A stretch of 64,000 nucleotides of DNA from Brachionus manjavacas (lineage: Eukaryota; Rotifera; Eurotatoria; Ploima; Brachionidae): assembly GCA_019054805.1 (NCBI GenBank), contig JAHQIY010000007.1:1927501-1991500 (forward strand). Direction: 5' to 3'. The notes under the pieces were generated by a model, which saw nothing but the letters and a program-made list of their open reading frames with translations, made no database searches and was not told where the DNA came from. This document shows, piece after piece, positions 63,601 to 64,000 of the stretch (its first letter is position 1; each line of letters starts with the position of its first letter). Both the position numbers and the translations under genes were made by a program.

Positions 63601-64000
63601 TTAAGATAAAAATAAAAACGGCAAATAAGTTTGCGGCGATGTTATTTAGATTTAAAATTTGAGAAAAACTTAAGAATCAATGCAAATCTAGTATTCAATA
63701 CAAACAAAAAAGATTTCAATTCACATAATTACAAAATTTTACTTTTGAACATCACTTTCACATCTTGATATTAACGAATGACCTTGACCCTTAGCAGAAT
63801 TCTAAAATTTCTTCAAAGGTTTGACTTTATGGTCAAATATTTTAATACAATTCGATAAAATATTTAAAGAAAATAAAAAAAAACAAGTATATTTATTATA
63901 TAATGTTCTGTTCAAAAATTTATTTTGAAAATCTTAAAAAAATTGAGCAAATAAAATATCTTTATAAAGTGGGTATTGAAGAGGTATATTGCTAAAAGGT
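60696..64000. other. Upstream region of the YAP gene, AT-rich
   Basis: The base string just before the YAP ATG (TTTTTTTCCAATAG) is a good splice acceptor, so a 5' UTR exon probably lies somewhere in this interval; I could not place it. A GC-richer patch at about 62820-62905 ends in CTGTCTGG, then ACATACAGTAATAATAAG, and may be another non-LTR 3' tail. TGACCTTGA at about 63779-63787 is a nuclear-receptor extended half-site (TCAAGGTCA on the minus strand). No other gene is supported. Confidence 0.4.

Overview
This is a window of an AT-rich animal nuclear genome. It is eukaryotic: every recognisable gene lacks bacterial signals, most are split by GT-AG introns that restore reading frame exactly, and the genes are metazoan regulators (an NR4A nuclear receptor, a Yorkie/YAP co-activator, a vrille/NFIL3-type bZIP). 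Most introns are very short (47-99 bp), with a few of 1.2-1.4 kb. Short introns, low GC and a vrille-type bZIP suggest a protostome, perhaps a spiralian such as a rotifer. That placement is inference only.

Layout. 1-5.7 kb is non-coding and carries retroelement debris (a CR1/jockey-like fragment, a retroelement RNase H tail) and palindromes. 5.7-12.5 kb is a microsatellite-rich region upstream of the NR4A gene (12504-16505, +, three coding exons, 842 aa). 16.5-21.6 kb is AT-rich intergenic DNA. Two small intronless genes follow on +: a two-TM protein (21642-22019) and a secreted eight-cysteine peptide (22592-22840). On the minus strand come a Tubby-like gene (about 23934-25400) and a USP2/USP21-like deubiquitinase (28145-31452, seven exons, 553 aa). 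31.5-44 kb is mostly repeat-laden: a LINE reverse-transcriptase pseudogene, a foldback element, a second CR1-like fragment and a Tc1/mariner fragment. It also holds a GT61 glycosyltransferase (37902-38953, -). The bZIP gene is at 44236-46638 (+). DNA polymerase delta catalytic subunit is at 50546-55382 (-, seven exons, 1086 aa), a possible small unknown gene at 56020-56201 (+), and the Yorkie/YAP gene at 57194-60695 (-, three coding exons). The last 3.3 kb is probably the YAP 5' region.

How the genes relate. There is no operon or cluster logic; neighbours are functionally unrelated. NR4A, bZIP and YAP are regulators. POLD1 is replication machinery, the USP a signalling protease, the Tubby-like protein probably a phosphoinositide or ciliary trafficking factor, and GT61 a Golgi/ER enzyme.

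Most notable results: (1) exon structures for NR4A, USP, POLD1 and YAP in which every splice phase checks; (2) one-base homopolymer frame breaks in both YAP and GT61, best read as assembly indels; (3) a tRNA-like SINE family with at least three copies; (4) several hairpins and foldback elements, including one inside a POLD1 intron; (5) a secreted peptide with an internally duplicated C-x-C-x8-C unit; (6) a near-consensus RFX X-box about 100 bp upstream of the Tubby-like start.
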